The notes under the pieces: generated by a model
What the model saw: the letters and a program-made list of their open reading frames with translations, nothing else
What the model was told of the DNA's origin: nothing
Database searches by the model: none
In this document: piece after piece, positions 1 through 12,935 of the stretch
Numbering within the stretch: the stretch's first letter is position 1
Layout: the number at the start of each line of letters is the position of its first letter
Assembly (NCBI RefSeq): GCF_023101765.2
Contig: NC_064216.1
Span: forward strand, 11,597,545 to 11,661,544
Source: Spodoptera frugiperda
Taxonomy: Eukaryota; Arthropoda; Insecta; Lepidoptera; Noctuidae
Direction of reading: 5' to 3'
Length of the DNA: 64,000 nt
Position numbers and translations under genes: made by a program

Positions 1-60
1 ATATTGTGTAACGTCTATTAAATGCTTTTGCTTTAGTTTCTAGAAAGGTTAATTATTATT

Positions 61-165
61 AGGTAACGGTTTGACGACGAACTCGACTAGTTTCGAGCCG
101 GTATAGAGGCTCATATTCACTAGTCGAACGTAATAATTTAGCATGTCTCACGAAAGTTGTAATAC
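61..165. mobile_element. MITE-A copy with shortened right arm
   Basis: GTAACGGTTTGACGACGAAC, AGAGGCTCATATTCAC and ATTTAGCATGTCTCACGAAA match MITE-A at 44651, with most of the right arm deleted. Confidence 0.65.
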
Positions 166-1982
166 AAATCTAGAAAGGGGTATAATAAAGAATACTATAA
201 TTATACTCTTCTGAGTAAGTTCCAAAGACCAAATAACAACGTTTGGTATATTTAGACACTTTATTTGAGTGTCTAACTACACTTCAGCAGATTTTTGCCT
301 TATTTTATTAGCAACTATTTAAATAAAACACGCGACAAAAATTTACATTACGATGCCAAATAGGCCACTTCCTACTTATATTTCACACATTATAAAGCAA
401 AATAAACCTAAACACGACAAAAATAGAGTACTATTGAGATCAACACTCAAAAAAAAAACAAATAACATTGCAAGCGCATTCAGTTCAAGGTTTCATCTAA
501 AAAATACGTTATACTCTTAAAAAAAATGTCAAAACAAAATTAAAATTGATCTACAAAAAAAATATGTGCTCTTTTTTCTGGCCCCACGTGTACCATGAGC
601 GATGGTGTCATAAAATATGTCACACCATAAAAATATGGTTTTATTAATAGGCAAGGATGAAATTATGAAGGCGGGCACGGGATATAATGTATAGCTTATC
701 GTATCAGATTAGAAACATAATTGAGCTTAAAGCCATCATTAGATTGGTTTATTTTTTGTGACGATGCGTGTATCAATGAGATAGATTATTTATTGTGGAT
801 TAATAATTGTTAGTGTGGTAGTTATTAATAATAATAAATTGTGTTATTGCTTTTGTTGTGTTTATTCGTTTGTGTTGTGAGTTGTTTCGTTTTTATATGT
901 AAGTATTTATTTATAAAATCTGGCAACATTTGTTCATATAAATATTGCAATGTTAAATTTCATAAATCAAATGGTTATTACATATATAAAAAATGTTGTT
1001 GTGATTATTTCCTTGAAATGTGAACGAAACTTTAAAGAATATCTTTATAAAATAAATGTAGTTCCTTACTAATACATACTAATAAAGTCTTTTAAAAGAG
1101 AGAAGTCAGTTAAAATGTCAAACATATTCATCATACTGAAACGAACAACATCAAAAACCTATTCAATTATATAATTAATAAACAAACAGACAAACTGATG
1201 CACGTTGCTGTCTATAAATCACTAAACACATTATAGTTATTTCTGTCACAAGTTATTGAGATTATAATCCTATAGCTCAGCTGTATACCGACAAACAAAT
1301 TGTAGTACATTTGTCTTGTGCAAGTTAAAATACACTTTAACACTTTGGGATAATGGTGGATTTTGAATGCTACAGTGTGCATGAATTAAATTTAAATTAC
1401 CTTGTGTAGTTTCTTGCTCAAAGGTCACATTTATGACTGGAAACGAAAAATTAGTGTAGAGTGACAAACACTGCCCAATCTGTAAGTTACATTTAAAAGT
1501 TATTCCGATAAAATATACTTAGGTACTATTAAGTCATCTTCAAATAAAATCTCTACTAAAACGAACAAAAACATTGACCCACAATAAACCTCCACAAATT
1601 ACCAAAACAAAAAATAAATCAATAAATAAACAAATATTAGCTACTTTTTCACAAAGCCATTACGCAACGTAACAATCGGAGTTGCCAAAACTTTGCGGCC
1701 GTTTTTTAAAACTGAATTCGCAACCTTTTTTTTATTTTCATTACAAGTGGCTTAATTTTTTGGCACGCCAGTGTACCCAATTGGAGTACGGTTGGCTCCG
1801 TGGTCGTTTTTTACAAAGCCCACAGAATTTTAAGTCTTGAGCACTTTGTGCTGGACTAGAAGCGCCAAAACTTCATTAGGTTGTATTTTTTAAACAAAGT
1901 TCTAGCTTATTAGGCCTATATTCTTTTTTTCTTTTCAACAAAGTTAGGTTTTTAAAGCACTGGATGGATTAAAAAAAGAAAC
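166..1982. other. No gene seen
   Basis: AT-rich, homopolymer-rich sequence. Open frames at 841-1023 and 1270-1467 have biased low-complexity composition and no recognisable domain. Confidence 0.6.
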
Positions 1983-2325
1983 TACCAGTGCTCTGAGGAA
2001 TTGTTTGGTCTGATAGCTGCCGCGTCATTTCGCTATCGACCTAGGCGACACCTCTTCCATCCCCATCCTATAGATGGTTGGCAGGCCACAATTTTGCGCT
2101 TCTCACAAAACTTTCTACCTCGTACAGCAATACTGTGGAATGAGCTATCGTCGGCGGTATTTCCGAACCGATACGACCTTCAAGAAAAGAGCGTACTCCT
2201 TTTTAAAAGGCCGGCAACGCACCTGTGACTCCTCTGGTTTTGCGGGTGTCCATGGACGGCGCTGATCGCTTACCATCAAGTGACCCGTCTGCTCGTTTGC
2301 CACCTATTCCATAAAAACAAACTTT
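1983..2325 (+). pseudogene. 3' end of a non-LTR retrotransposon with frameshifted ORF2 C-terminus
   Basis: In one frame from about 1985: CSEELFGLIAAASFRYRPRR, then FSQNFLPRTAILWNELSSAV and FPNRYD. After about 2180 the coding frame shifts to TFKKRAYSFLKGRQRTCDSS ending GRR and TGA 2263-2265. This is the usual carboxyl end of a jockey/CR1-like RT ORF with its 3' UTR and the end CCATAAAAA. It is 5'-truncated and dead. The 3' 120 bp also appear alone at 32855-33010 and 55886-56028. Confidence 0.75.
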
Positions 2326-3089
2326 TAATACTGTCCTCAACATGCCAATTGTAAAGAATAATAACATTATATATCACTAATGTATATCAAATGACAAACA
2401 TTTAATTTACGACCTCATATTTCAATGCTTTCGTTAACACAAAGTAAAATGGAATGCATTCATTGTTTACCTTCCCACGCGTGTCATGGCGTCGATCAAG
2501 GGAAGCGATATTAGATATTAAATTTCGAACGATTTTTAAATCACGACGGCGGGAACATGCATCAGCCGCCATCTTGTAAAACGATACAGGGTTACAACAC
2601 AAGAAAAATAAATAGAAAAAAATATTTTTCTCTATTTTTTTTAGAATATTTTTTATACGTTTTGCACACGAATGTGTTGTAACATTTTATTCTACATTTG
2701 AACCTTCAATGTTTCTCTGTTTTATTACAAAGTAAAATTCTCGTAAAACGGTCGTATTATATTCCCTTTTCTATGTAAGAATAATAAACTTGGGTATCAA
2801 ATGAAATGTAGGGAATTTTCCAACTAACCCGAAAGAATCCCGAATGTAGGGTGAATAGAGGTACCAACTATATTTATTTTTAGTTTATTTTCGAATCCAC
2901 CATTAGACTTAGAATAGACTTAAAACAGGTTTTATCTTCAAACTCAGATATTGTTAAGTCGCTGAAAAAGAAAGTTAAGATTTGTTTTCCAGAAAGCTAG
3001 ACTAAATTAGTATCGATCGACTCGAAAATACCTTGTAGACTTTTGCCCTCTTTGTTTAATATTAGAATTAAATGAAATGACCATAGCCG
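2326..3089. other. No gene seen; one GCCGCCATCTTG site
   Basis: Unique-looking AT-rich DNA. GGCGGGAACA followed 16 nt later by GCCGCCATCTTG (2565-2576) is the only notable motif. Confidence 0.5.
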
Positions 3090-3330
3090 TGGAACGTGTA
3101 GCGGATTCCATTCCCACACGGAACAACTCTTACTGCCGCACTCAGAGTCATTTAATGATTACTTAAACAATTTCTTAGTAACGATTTTGTATAGAAAACA
3201 ATTGCTAAGGACTGGGTTAAGTAACCAATAAATAAATGACTCTGAGTACGGCAGTTTGTGTGATTCACAAATTGTTAACGCACCCACGACACAGGAGAAA
3301 ATACTTGTATGAGGCTATGTATTTTTTTAA
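3090..3330 (+). repeat. tRNA-headed SINE (type 2), interrupted by MITE-C
   Basis: The left piece (GCGGATTCCATTCCCACACG, about 3090-3131) and right piece (TTGTGTGATTCACAAATTG, 3256 on, with CACGACACAGGAGAAAATAC) match the whole SINE at 53761-53949, where the two pieces are joined. B box decayed. Confidence 0.7.
3132..3255. mobile_element. MITE-C foldback element inserted in a SINE
   Basis: ACTGCCGCACTCAGAG at the left end and CTCTGAGTACGGCAGT at the right end are near-perfect inverted repeats, with inner arms CATTTAATGATTACTTAA and TTAAGTAACC. No coding capacity. Confidence 0.8.
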
Positions 3331-4249
3331 GAAAAGGTTATTTTTCTCTACAATTTCCCTTAACAAAGTCATCATCAACCCAAATCTCTCTATTTCTCCA
3401 AACTACACCTCTCCACAGCGACATAACAGGCTTACATGTACAGGGGAAGCCAAACGTGTCTTTTTGCACACAATAGTACTTAACTCTCGTCGTGTAAACT
3501 CTCTGAAACGTCTCCATTAAAGTCAATTGAACAACGAGAGGACGGTGCCCGGCTTATGTGAGAGCGAACCATCGATTTATTTTTGTTATTTTTTGTGGAT
3601 TTTTTGATAGGAGTGTTGGTAGTTAACTATGTAGTTCTCTGCAGTTAGTTTTGGTTTGTGTTGTGGTTAGCTTTAAACATTAACTTGTTACTTAGTACCG
3701 CTTTTCTATTAAATGCTTTAATGTACTGTAGCCTTAGTACGAATTTGCTTTACGTTAAATGAAAACTCGCAATAAGGCTTCAGTATACAATAGCTTATTA
3801 AAACTAAAATAAATCATCTATACATTTTCATTACAAAATCGATTCAACCTCAGTCCTATATTTCAACATTTTAACTAAACGTAAACACTCCTACAATTTC
3901 TAATTTCATCAATGGCTGCCTCCCTTTCTCATACCAATTACCACGACATCAAAGCCGTCTGGAAACACATCTCATGGGAAACTACAGACCACCGTCCAGT
4001 CTGAGTAATTTAATTACCTACACCGTTCTTATACTGATTTTATTTACACCAAACACTTGATTCTTTCGAGTGTATTGTCTTGTACAGGAATGATTCGTGT
4101 AATTGTGTTTGTCGGGTGCAATTTCTGTCTTTATTAAGTGGGAAATGTGACTGTTATTCCCTTTTAAATAAGGGGAAAGGGTCCTTACTTAGATATTGAT
4201 AAAAAATTAAAGTTTTTCTTTTTGTAGCATGAGCTTATTGATATATTTT
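3331..4249. other. No gene seen
   Basis: Open frames at 3236-3520 and 3338-3526 overlap the SINE end and show no domain. Apart from the fragment at 3728, nothing recognised. Confidence 0.55.
3728..3785. repeat. Possible MITE-D end fragment
   Basis: GCCTTAGTACGAATTTGCTT then TACGTT resembles the end of MITE-D in reverse. Confidence 0.3.
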
Positions 4250-4392
4250 AAAACCACTAGGTTTTTTTTTTGAGGGGGAAGAAGATTGTTAGACTATTAC
4301 TGACTGAAATCACCCGTTTCCTAGTCCTGCTTTTCGAGCCGGAGTCCCGGTAACCCGCTAGGCAGTCCGCAGCTCCAGAAAATCAATAGGTT
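4250..4392 (-). repeat. R1-tail copy 1 with 14-bp target duplication
   Basis: Element 4264-4378, minus orientation: GAGGGGGAAG, TTTTCGAGCCGGAGTCCCGG, AGTCCGCAGCTCC. Flanks AAAACCACTAGGTT (4250-4263) and AAAATCAATAGGTT (4379-4392) agree at 12 of 14 positions. Confidence 0.8.
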
Positions 4393-5150
4393 AAACTCAA
4401 ACAAAAAATACATGTTTTTCATAACTTTATAGTATGACCATATCGATATCTCATTTAAAAAGTTGTGAGTGAGTAGAAAAATATTAAAATCGATATCGCA
4501 ACGAAATCCCACAGCATCCCATTTGGCTTAAAATAAAACGTATAGAGACATTTAAAACGTGAAACTCGGCAAAAAGTAAACCGTTTGCCTATCACTGCCA
4601 GGCCGAGCTTAATATTTATCGTCCATTGAACGGCACATAGGAAAATATTTTTCACTCCCCAACCGCAAGTTTGACATGCCTAGCAGTGAAAACAAAACGA
4701 ATAAAAAGACCCGGTATTTACGTTACCGACCGACCGAACCATAAACGCTGGGCGAAAAAAACGGCAACAGTTGCAACAAAAGAAATAAACAGCAACACTA
4801 CTACACCACGTACAGTCGAGTGCAAAAACTGTATTGACGTAAACTGATGAAATGCCCCCACAGTGCTGGAGTGTCAGTAATTCCTTTTTTGACGGCACTG
4901 TGCCAGTGGTGCACTGGCGGACGCTGTTAGGTATTCAGTCAGACGTAGACTATTTGTGCCTCTGGCAGAAATTTCGATGGAACGGAGTGCTATCTTTATT
5001 TTGAACGTATTCCTTTGCGCAATACATATTTTTTTTTACTATACGTATCAAATCGATAACGCAAAAAATCAGCTATTTCTCGTACTCAAAGCGAGTGTTA
5101 CCTCATAGTCATACTACTATCGTTTGTAATTTCTACAGAAGCACATATTC
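4393..5150. other. Unassigned, more complex sequence
   Basis: 4640-4990 has higher GC and less homopolymer than its flanks (GACCCGGTATTTACGTTACC, GGTATTCAGTCAGACG). Open minus-strand frames are short and unrecognised. It could be a promoter or conserved element; nothing proves it. Confidence 0.3.
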
Positions 5151-5291
5151 ACAATTCTGTGCTTTTTCTTAAGGGGGAAAATCATCTAATAACTTCTCCC
5201 GCCTTGGGTGAGGCGAGAGAGTGTCAGACTCTTACCGACTAAAAACCACCCCGTTCCTACTCCTGCTTTTCGAGCCGACAATTCTGTGCTT
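5151..5291 (-). repeat. R1-tail copy 2 with perfect 14-bp target duplication
   Basis: Element 5165-5277, minus orientation, truncated within CTCGAAAAGCAGG. Both flanks read ACAATTCTGTGCTT (5151-5164 and 5278-5291) without a mismatch. Confidence 0.88.
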
Positions 5292-6510
5292 AGATTTAAT
5301 TTAAATCCCATTTATATTCAGTTTGATTTATTATAACAACCACAAAACGAAAAAAAAAGAATATACAAATACATGTAAAGAGTAAATATTTAAACAGATT
5401 TATTACAGGGTTGAAGTGATGTGAATTAATGAGGTACTTAGGACCTCTTGTCAGCAGCTGACACTATTCCTAACACATTGAACCGTTAAAACGCCCACAT
5501 TTATTCTTAGACGGATAACTAATAGCTTTTCTAGAAAGATTTTCTTTTTAAATAATTCTTCTTTAAGAGTCTTTGAGTCTGAATAAGACCTAGCCAAATG
5601 TCAGGGGTAATTAGAAGATTTCTCCACCTACACGTTTAGAAACAGATATTATATTGTCAGCCATCTTAATATTACGTACGTGGGCCGTTTTTAGTATCTA
5701 ATTCTCTAGATCATTTATTTTTTCAAGTCAGTTTTCTACAAATGTTATTATTATAACTACTTAGGAAAGTATATTATATTAAACCATATTAAATCTTTGA
5801 CTGCCAATAGAAAACTGTTGAAGGCAAATCCTCCGCTAACGTCAGTCACCGGTGACCACCACGGCGTTTAATGTGTTAACTAAATAATAATATTTACAAC
5901 TTAAAAATGCCTTAATAGAAATAAAAAAAAAACTAACTTAACGCGATGAAAAACTAATCCTCATCAGAGTTGTGAGGTAAGGTGCCTAAAAGACTGACAG
6001 CATTGCCACGTTGAATGGCAAATAATAATTGAATACGAACTGTAGGTATCCGACCTCCATCTGTAGTTTTATTTTACTTCTATCCTACGTAACTAAAACA
6101 TGTATAACACGGATCACGATTCACGAAATTCTTTACGAGCCATCATAAGATACACGAACGCTATCTAAGATCAACAATTTACTACGCATTGCAATAAAAC
6201 TTGGTACAAAATATTCGCGTGAGGTTGTTCAACTGGTGTGCCGTTTTTGTGGCCAGACGCGCAACGTGATTGGTCCTTTGTGGTTGAAATTATATCGCGT
6301 GATTTTTTCATAGGAGATGTACCTAGTAGAAAAAGCTATAGAAATATGTGAAGATCTTAGTTATTGATGTTTTTGCCATCTGTCGCGGGATAAAGACGAG
6401 TTTTTGTGTATGATAGTGATCTGACAATATTATTGCAATGGTTTATGTCCATTTTTTTCTATAGTCGAACTTCAATATATAATATGACTATTTATTAACA
6501 GTTTTATGTT
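5292..6510. other. No gene seen
   Basis: AT-rich, no long open frame, no repeat recognised. Confidence 0.6.
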
Positions 6511-6738
6511 CACGTATGTGTACTTTCTAAGAACTAGACACCACTGACAAAAGGTGAAAGAAAACATCGTGAAGAAACCTGGGTTTATAATTTCTAATTA
6601 TTATAAGTTTGAAACCGCATGCATTGAGCAAGCGTGGTGATTAATGCTCAAACCTTCTCCGTGTGATATTGTCCAAATCTTCTATGTGTAAGAAGGGGCT
6701 TTTGGTCAGCAGTGGCCACTTACAGGCTGTTGATGTAT
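6511..6738 (+). repeat. RTE-like 3'-end repeat
   Basis: GTACTTTCTAAGAACTAGAC, ACATCGTGAAGAAACCTGGG, GGTGATTAATGCTCAAACC, TTTTGGTCAGCAGTGGCCAC, TACAGGCTGTTGATGTA. A small internal duplication (CTTCTCCGTGTG / CTTCTATGTGTAAG) is present. The open frame 6663-6923 is not a gene. Confidence 0.65.
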
Positions 6739-9414
6739 GTATTCATACAAATTACTTTTTTGGTTTGTTTTTGTTGCAAATTATTCTTTTACACATAAAT
6801 TGGATAGGATATGAGAATGGACCAGTAGCCTTTATCTCTGGACACAGTCGCAATGCACTGCAGATTGCAATAAATAATAATTTAAATACAATAAGTTTAT
6901 CATTAGTAAATGAATCACTGTGACTAATTACTCAGTGTCTGCCGTCGGAAGCTGGGCTCCAGACCTGCTCGTGCCAACTGGAGACAGTTTTGTGGAACAA
7001 AAAATTTTAATGTAATTAGTAAAAAAGTTTGAAGTGATTCAACATTTTTGATGGTGAGTTATAAAAATTGTTTACTAAAATATTAGAAAATAAGAACAAT
7101 TGTGTACAACGTATCCTAATATGACGTATTTAAGTATTTAGAAAACAGTTTTCACCTTTTGTGTTTTTGTTAATAAGTTCTATTTCAGTCATAGCTGTCC
7201 TCTGTGGAGATGACCCTATGTTATACTTACTCGTAGTGCTATAATTAACTGTTTTGTGTTTGACCTAACATTGTCTTTAAACTAAGAATATCGTATACAA
7301 ACAAAGAATATTATCTTTATAATACTGATATTATAAACATTTCAGTAACGAATAAACATACAAAACTATATCTCCTTTCCCAAAATTTCTTCAGTTTAAC
7401 TTCCTAAATCACAAATAAAATAAAGTAACATTACCTTCAACAAAATCCTCACGAATAAATCTACAAATAAAACCACGATAGGTAGGTCCTTATTACCAGA
7501 ATGGCGTGTCAATCAGCACCGGCTTGGCACGTATGTACTTCCGATAATGAGTGACAACGTGACACGCAGCGTGATGCGGTCAGAATACGGTATTAGGAGA
7601 GGTCCTTACTACGTTGTTCGGTAAACGAGAGGAATTGAGAAGGACAAGACTTGGAAATAGCAGTTTTTGTGGATTTTTCTTGAGTAAGTCATCGGTATCG
7701 TCATCATCTCATACTTTGGAACGAGCACCTAGCTTCACTGACAGACAGACTGACGGACAATTCAATTTGACGTTTCAAAAGTGACTAATTTAGGATTAAT
7801 AATTGAAATAAATGCTTTATCTTTGATATCGTCATAACTAGCCAGTTTCCGACCACTTAGACGTACCGTTGCGGTTTTCTGTGCTTTTTCAGCTGATACT
7901 GTAAAATATTTAATAAATATTTAGGACAAAAGTAACCCGAAGTCACTTTTAAATTAGATATACATTTTTTCATAGCAGAATGTATTCTTGGTAATGTAAT
8001 TGTATTCCAAACATGAGGAAACTCTTCAATACTATTTTTTATACCTTTCAAGGACTTTTTTTTGCTTATAGCACTTTACTCCGATTGTTAAGAAGCAGCT
8101 AACGGCGCAATTGCCATCCCACCACTTACTGTACTGATGATGGACCTGTCAACATGCCATGTATTGCATAAATCATGAGAATGAGATCCATATCAATACT
8201 ATTTGCAAATCTACCAAGGTACAATAGCCAAGTATGGTCACCAGCACATCAAAATACCCCAATCACTCAGATTCTCTTACACAATTTTAAACTTTATCCT
8301 GTATTTAATAAGGTTGGAAATCATTTAAGTGTGTTTGGTTGTGTAGGGTAGCTTTATAAGCGGTTGTGTTCACCTGTTCAACAATTCTGTACGGGTCGCC
8401 TTTTAACGATGCTAGCGCCGCGTGTCGGACATGTTTAGCAATGTGTAATAGGTACTTGTTACAAAGTAGTAATACTACTTACTTGTGATATGTCGGGTAA
8501 GGAGGCTTATGACTGTGTTCGGTGTGAGATATTGGGCTAGTTTTTTTTTTTTTTTTGTAAGAGAAATTGACTGAAATGGATGTTTGATGGAGGATCGGAA
8601 ATTGAAAGTCTAGGTTTTACTTTTCCTTTTTTGATTTTAGTACTTGTGTTACCTAGGGCCATTTAGTCTACTTTATACAGTTTGTAAACGGAACGCTACC
8701 GAAAAATGCCATTTTTTTTTTGTGATTTTCGTTTTATTCAAGCAACATCAGCCTTAAGCAGTTGATTATATCTATTATTTCGTTCGTGCATTACACCCTC
8801 TATGATTATACTAGATTCTTTATAAATAACCAATATTTATATGAACCTCATTATAATTTAACCCCAAAACAGTAGATAAATTTACCACCACATGTTCCTA
8901 ACTAAAATACTATTTTAAAACACGTGCCAAATGTCCATTTCATTGAGCAAATAAATTAATTGAAACCGACAATGTATTTTATGTGAACCAGTAACTAACT
9001 ATGTATTGCATTATGTAACGTGTCACAAAAATAACCGCTTCCTGTTGCCAATTAACCAAAATGATGGTTATTTAACCCACAACCGTAATATTAAAACCAA
9101 TTAGTATTCAAATGGCTAACCTAAAACAATTGTTCACATGCTGTATATGGAAGCTTGAAAAATTTGAGGGAGTTTCAACCTTAATGTTAGAGTGCTAAGG
9201 TTGGATTTAGATTGTAGTATGCTAATGTAAGGGGTGTTACAGTAAAATGTTGCGCAATTAATTTAAATAAAATTAATTATTCTGTTAGGATGGCATAGTG
9301 GATGTAAATCATGTTTGGTGTTGCAGTGTCGATTCCTAGTATATAAAATATACAGTTTCCTGATTTTGAGTAACAATGTGGAATAGGTATTAGGTATGTT
9401 TTTTATCTAGACTT
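6739..9414. other. No gene seen
   Basis: Apart from the fragment at 7725, no repeat or coding signal. The frame 7857-8051 (minus) has no domain. Confidence 0.55.
7725..7815 (+). repeat. Repeat tail fragment
   Basis: ACCTAGCTTCACTGACAGAC, TTGACGTTTCAAAAGTGACT, AATTGAAATAAATGCTTT. The same pieces recur at 19500-19585 and 24488-24590. Confidence 0.45.
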
Positions 9415-9555
9415 ACACCCGAATACTGAAATGCTACTCAAATTTAAGTTGTACTTAAATCTCATGCTATCTCTGTCATTTACAAAGAATTTGTAGGGAC
9501 AGAACTATATTTGAGAGCGTCTTAAAATTGAGTGACGTTTGAGTATTTGACCATA
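9415..9555 (+). mobile_element. MITE-B
   Basis: CCGAATACTGAAATGCTACT at the left and GTGACGTTTGAGTATTTGAC at the right form imperfect inverted ends. The inside has AGTTGTACTTAAATCTCATG. Same family as 25678-25818. Confidence 0.65.
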
Positions 9556-9654
9556 AAATACGCTTTAAGTGTGACTATCGAAAGCGAAGTGTCGGTTTCA
9601 TTCTCTTTCATAGGATCCTTTCAAAATTCTCAATAGCATTCTGATCTCTCCTCA

Positions 9655-9801
9655 ATTTTTTTATGTTATAAGCTTATAAACGATCAGACGGAGCAAGCCG
9701 AAACACAACACAAGCGTTGTTTCACGTCGGTTTTCAGTGAGGCCGTGGTATCACTCCGGTCGAGCCGGCCTATTCATGCCGAAGCATGGCTCGTCCACAC
9801 T
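9655..9801 (-). repeat. Metulj-like SINE fragment
   Basis: Minus orientation: TTATGTTATAAGCTTATAAA at the 3' end joined by a deletion to CAAGCGTTGTTTCACGTCGG and GTATCACTCCGGTCGAGCCG, ending GAAGCATGGCTCGTCCACAC. Confidence 0.65.
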
Positions 9802-9954
9802 CAACTTTAATATAGTTAACAGATGTGTTATTAACTAAAAAACACATGTAATATCAAGTTATAATCACACAAAAACCTCGATAATTTTATACCATAACCA
9901 CAGGAAAACGAATTAAGTTACAATATGTAGTATTTACTTCATTATTGAACCCGA

Positions 9955-10025
9955 TGGACTGTGACTAACCGGTGCAGTGTGCAACGGAAACATACCGATT
10001 CGATTCCGTCAACTTCACGCTTGCT
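9955..10025 (+). repeat. Possible degenerate tRNA-derived SINE head
   Basis: GTGACTAACCGGTGCAGTGT and a B-box-like CCGATTCGATTCCG. No body was recognised. Confidence 0.3.
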
Positions 10026-10077
10026 AACTGCAGTTTAGGAAATAATTGTTATCTTTTACATGTTGATTGTATAACTG

Positions 10078-10263
10078 ACTACTCAGTCATTTAATGATTA
10101 CTTAACCCAGTCCTTAACAATTGTTTGCGATACAAATTCTAATTATTTTTCTACGAGTAGTCATTTAATGATTACTTAAACTATTCCTTATTAACGATTT
10201 TGTTCTGAAAACAATTGCTAAGGACTGGGTTAAGTAACCATTAAATTACTCCGAGTACGGTGG
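10078..10263. mobile_element. MITE-C, one and a half copies in tandem
   Basis: CATTTAATGATTACTTAA occurs twice in direct order (about 10088 and 10162), followed by a single right arm TTAAGTAACCATTAAAT and CCGAGTACGG. The first unit lacks its right arm. Confidence 0.7.
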
Positions 10264-12935
10264 TTAGTGGTAAAATGATCAAAAGTTTAGTTACTGTTAC
10301 TGAGCATGTAGACATTTTTCTTAAAATCTTACTTGTTACCGAATTTTTTTTTGTCGCTTTTCACTATTTTCAGGAGTATACATTTTTGAAGTTTGGCTCA
10401 CCCCCTATAACACGGACTTATAAATACCCTCTGGATTTATTACAATTAATTTAAAATGCCTGCCTGCTTTAATTTTCTGTTTAATAAAACCAATAATTTT
10501 AATAAATTTTCCAAAACTAATAATGTTTAAACTGAACAAATTAAAATAAAAAATAATAAATCGAACTCAGCACTTAAATATAACAACTTCCGATCGCTTG
10601 TGTCGCCCTTAACGTGCGTGTGCGCATGACTCATGGACGCAAAATAGGTACTTGTCACGTGCCGGGGCAATGACCCGAGTTAGTGGCTTGCTTTCAAGAG
10701 GGTAAGCAGAAATGAGGGTAGATATTGAATAGGACAGGACCTAGATAACAAAATGAGCACTTAGCATATCTTATTATGGCTTAAATGAGCAAATTTTTAG
10801 ACACGGCTTTGCCCACTTGAATTTAATCAACGTATATCCGTGTCAAACTAAATGTATGCACGATACTCATAAATAAAAACAAACTAACTTATAATTACAG
10901 TTACAACATTGCAAATAATATTAGCAAAAAAATAATTAACAGAGACAGATACAAAAAGCATTCAACGATTAAAATATCGGTCATCATCTAACTAATTAAA
11001 ATTTTAATTTGTACTGAGCAATTGACCACAAGGCTTTTTGCTACATTCTAATCACTACACGAATCAATAACACGCTGAAAAAAAAAACAATGTTTATTTC
11101 TACATTCGTACTACAAGTCATGCGCATACACAGCACTGGCACCTGCCAAATATCGGGGCCAATGAGCCTTTTAACTTAATAACACCTTGTAACTGTCATA
11201 CTTTGTTCTAAAATTTGCATAAACAATTTGACGTTTGATTTTTGACAATTAAACTCAACTGTCACTGTCACTGTCAAACTTTTTGAAGGTTGTCACGCGA
11301 ATAAAGATGGCCGTCTAATTAAAATTTGTTAATGAACAGTTATTACAAATTATTATGAAATTACTTGCGTTATTCGCAACGAGCTTGAAATGTGGGCAAA
11401 GTAATATTGTGGTTTCCAATTTGAAAGTGGTTGCGTGTTTTGGTTTATACCTAAGTACTTAATTAGTATTTTTACCCCTACAAGGAATAATAAATATGAA
11501 GTCATATTATGTTAATATGTTTACGAGTAATTTCGATTTACTAGAAATTAGGGAGCAAAAAGCAGGTGGTCTGAAAGCCCCCTATATGGTAAGGGACTGT
11601 CCCCCATAATCTGAACACCTGCGATATCTAACTAAGCATGACATTGTTGTCAATTTTCCTCCTGCTTTACTGTATATAATTGACACTATCAGCTTGTTCC
11701 GATCTATTTATGACATATTTCTTATAGGACATTAATTGTAAACCACAAATGTTTTTGTTAAAACAAAATGAATAACTAAATTTTTCACCAAAGACTGAAA
11801 AAGCAACAAACTTTCTGATATGAATATAAATTGATACTAAATTCAATTCATGTACTAGTAAATTGGGACCAAGTTATTCCAGAGAGCCAAATCTCGAATC
11901 GTTGCAACACCATTCCCGGCACTGCCAGACTCAGATAATGCGAATGTTATTCTTTCATTCCACTTATTCCACAAATTACCATACTCTGACGTTATTTCCA
12001 AAAACCCATTTAAATGCACAGCCTCACAAAAACACGTACATATTATAATCCGCGCATTCGCTAGCATCGCATATTTATGACAGAACTACGTCAAAAAGTC
12101 GTTTAAAATCAAAAGAGCAACTGTATGACGTAAACAAAGCAAATCTCTAACATAAATAATATTAAATAGTGCTGGAAAATGGGAAACGTCAAAGTTGACC
12201 GCGGGATTGATACGCAGAAACCCGGGATCGCTGGCCGCGTCATGTGTTTACCCGATTGTCGCTGTCAAAAGTTAATGAGCACGTCATGTACAGAGTTTTG
12301 GATTAAGTATCACTGTGGTTTTGTTAACATATGACTTTTCCAGCTCAGTGATATTCTAATGTAATCAGATCGATCGTTGTTCAAGCCAGAGATAACGAAA
12401 CCGATTGCAGCGTTATCTTGCGTCAAACAGAGCGTATAACAGTATTAGTGCGAAGCATACAAGTTTATCAACCACGTAGGCACTAAAAAGTCACATACAG
12501 TTGTCCTGATAAAACAAAAAACCAGCTTAACCGCAATCGAAATCATTGTCACGTAAAAACAGATGAAAGAAAAACAGTTACAAAAACCGCGAAATGTATT
12601 CAACTTTTACGACTGATCCTTAAAATGCGCCGTAAAATCCCGGGACACCGGGACCGCAAACTGGGAACGCACAACACTAACCATTGCATAATACACACAG
12701 GATTTGAATCGTCAACTAGCTAGTTATTAGAATTGCAAAATTTTGCAAATCCCGCTAAATATTCCGGGATGCGTCACTTCGTTTGACAAAGTTTAGGAGT
12801 TCTCGTTTACATGTACCACGGGTTTAGGTGTGAGCTGTGGGCTAATATCGGAGTTTTGTTAGTTAAGTTATTCATTGCTAATTTACTACCTATATTGTAG
12901 TTAACTAATGTTATAGTTTCAATGAGCCACATTTT
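10264..12935. other. No gene seen
   Basis: Includes a (TGTCAC)n-like stretch near 11263-11280 and GC-rich islets at 12190-12260 and 12630-12670 with several CCGGGA words; no coding signal. Confidence 0.5.
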
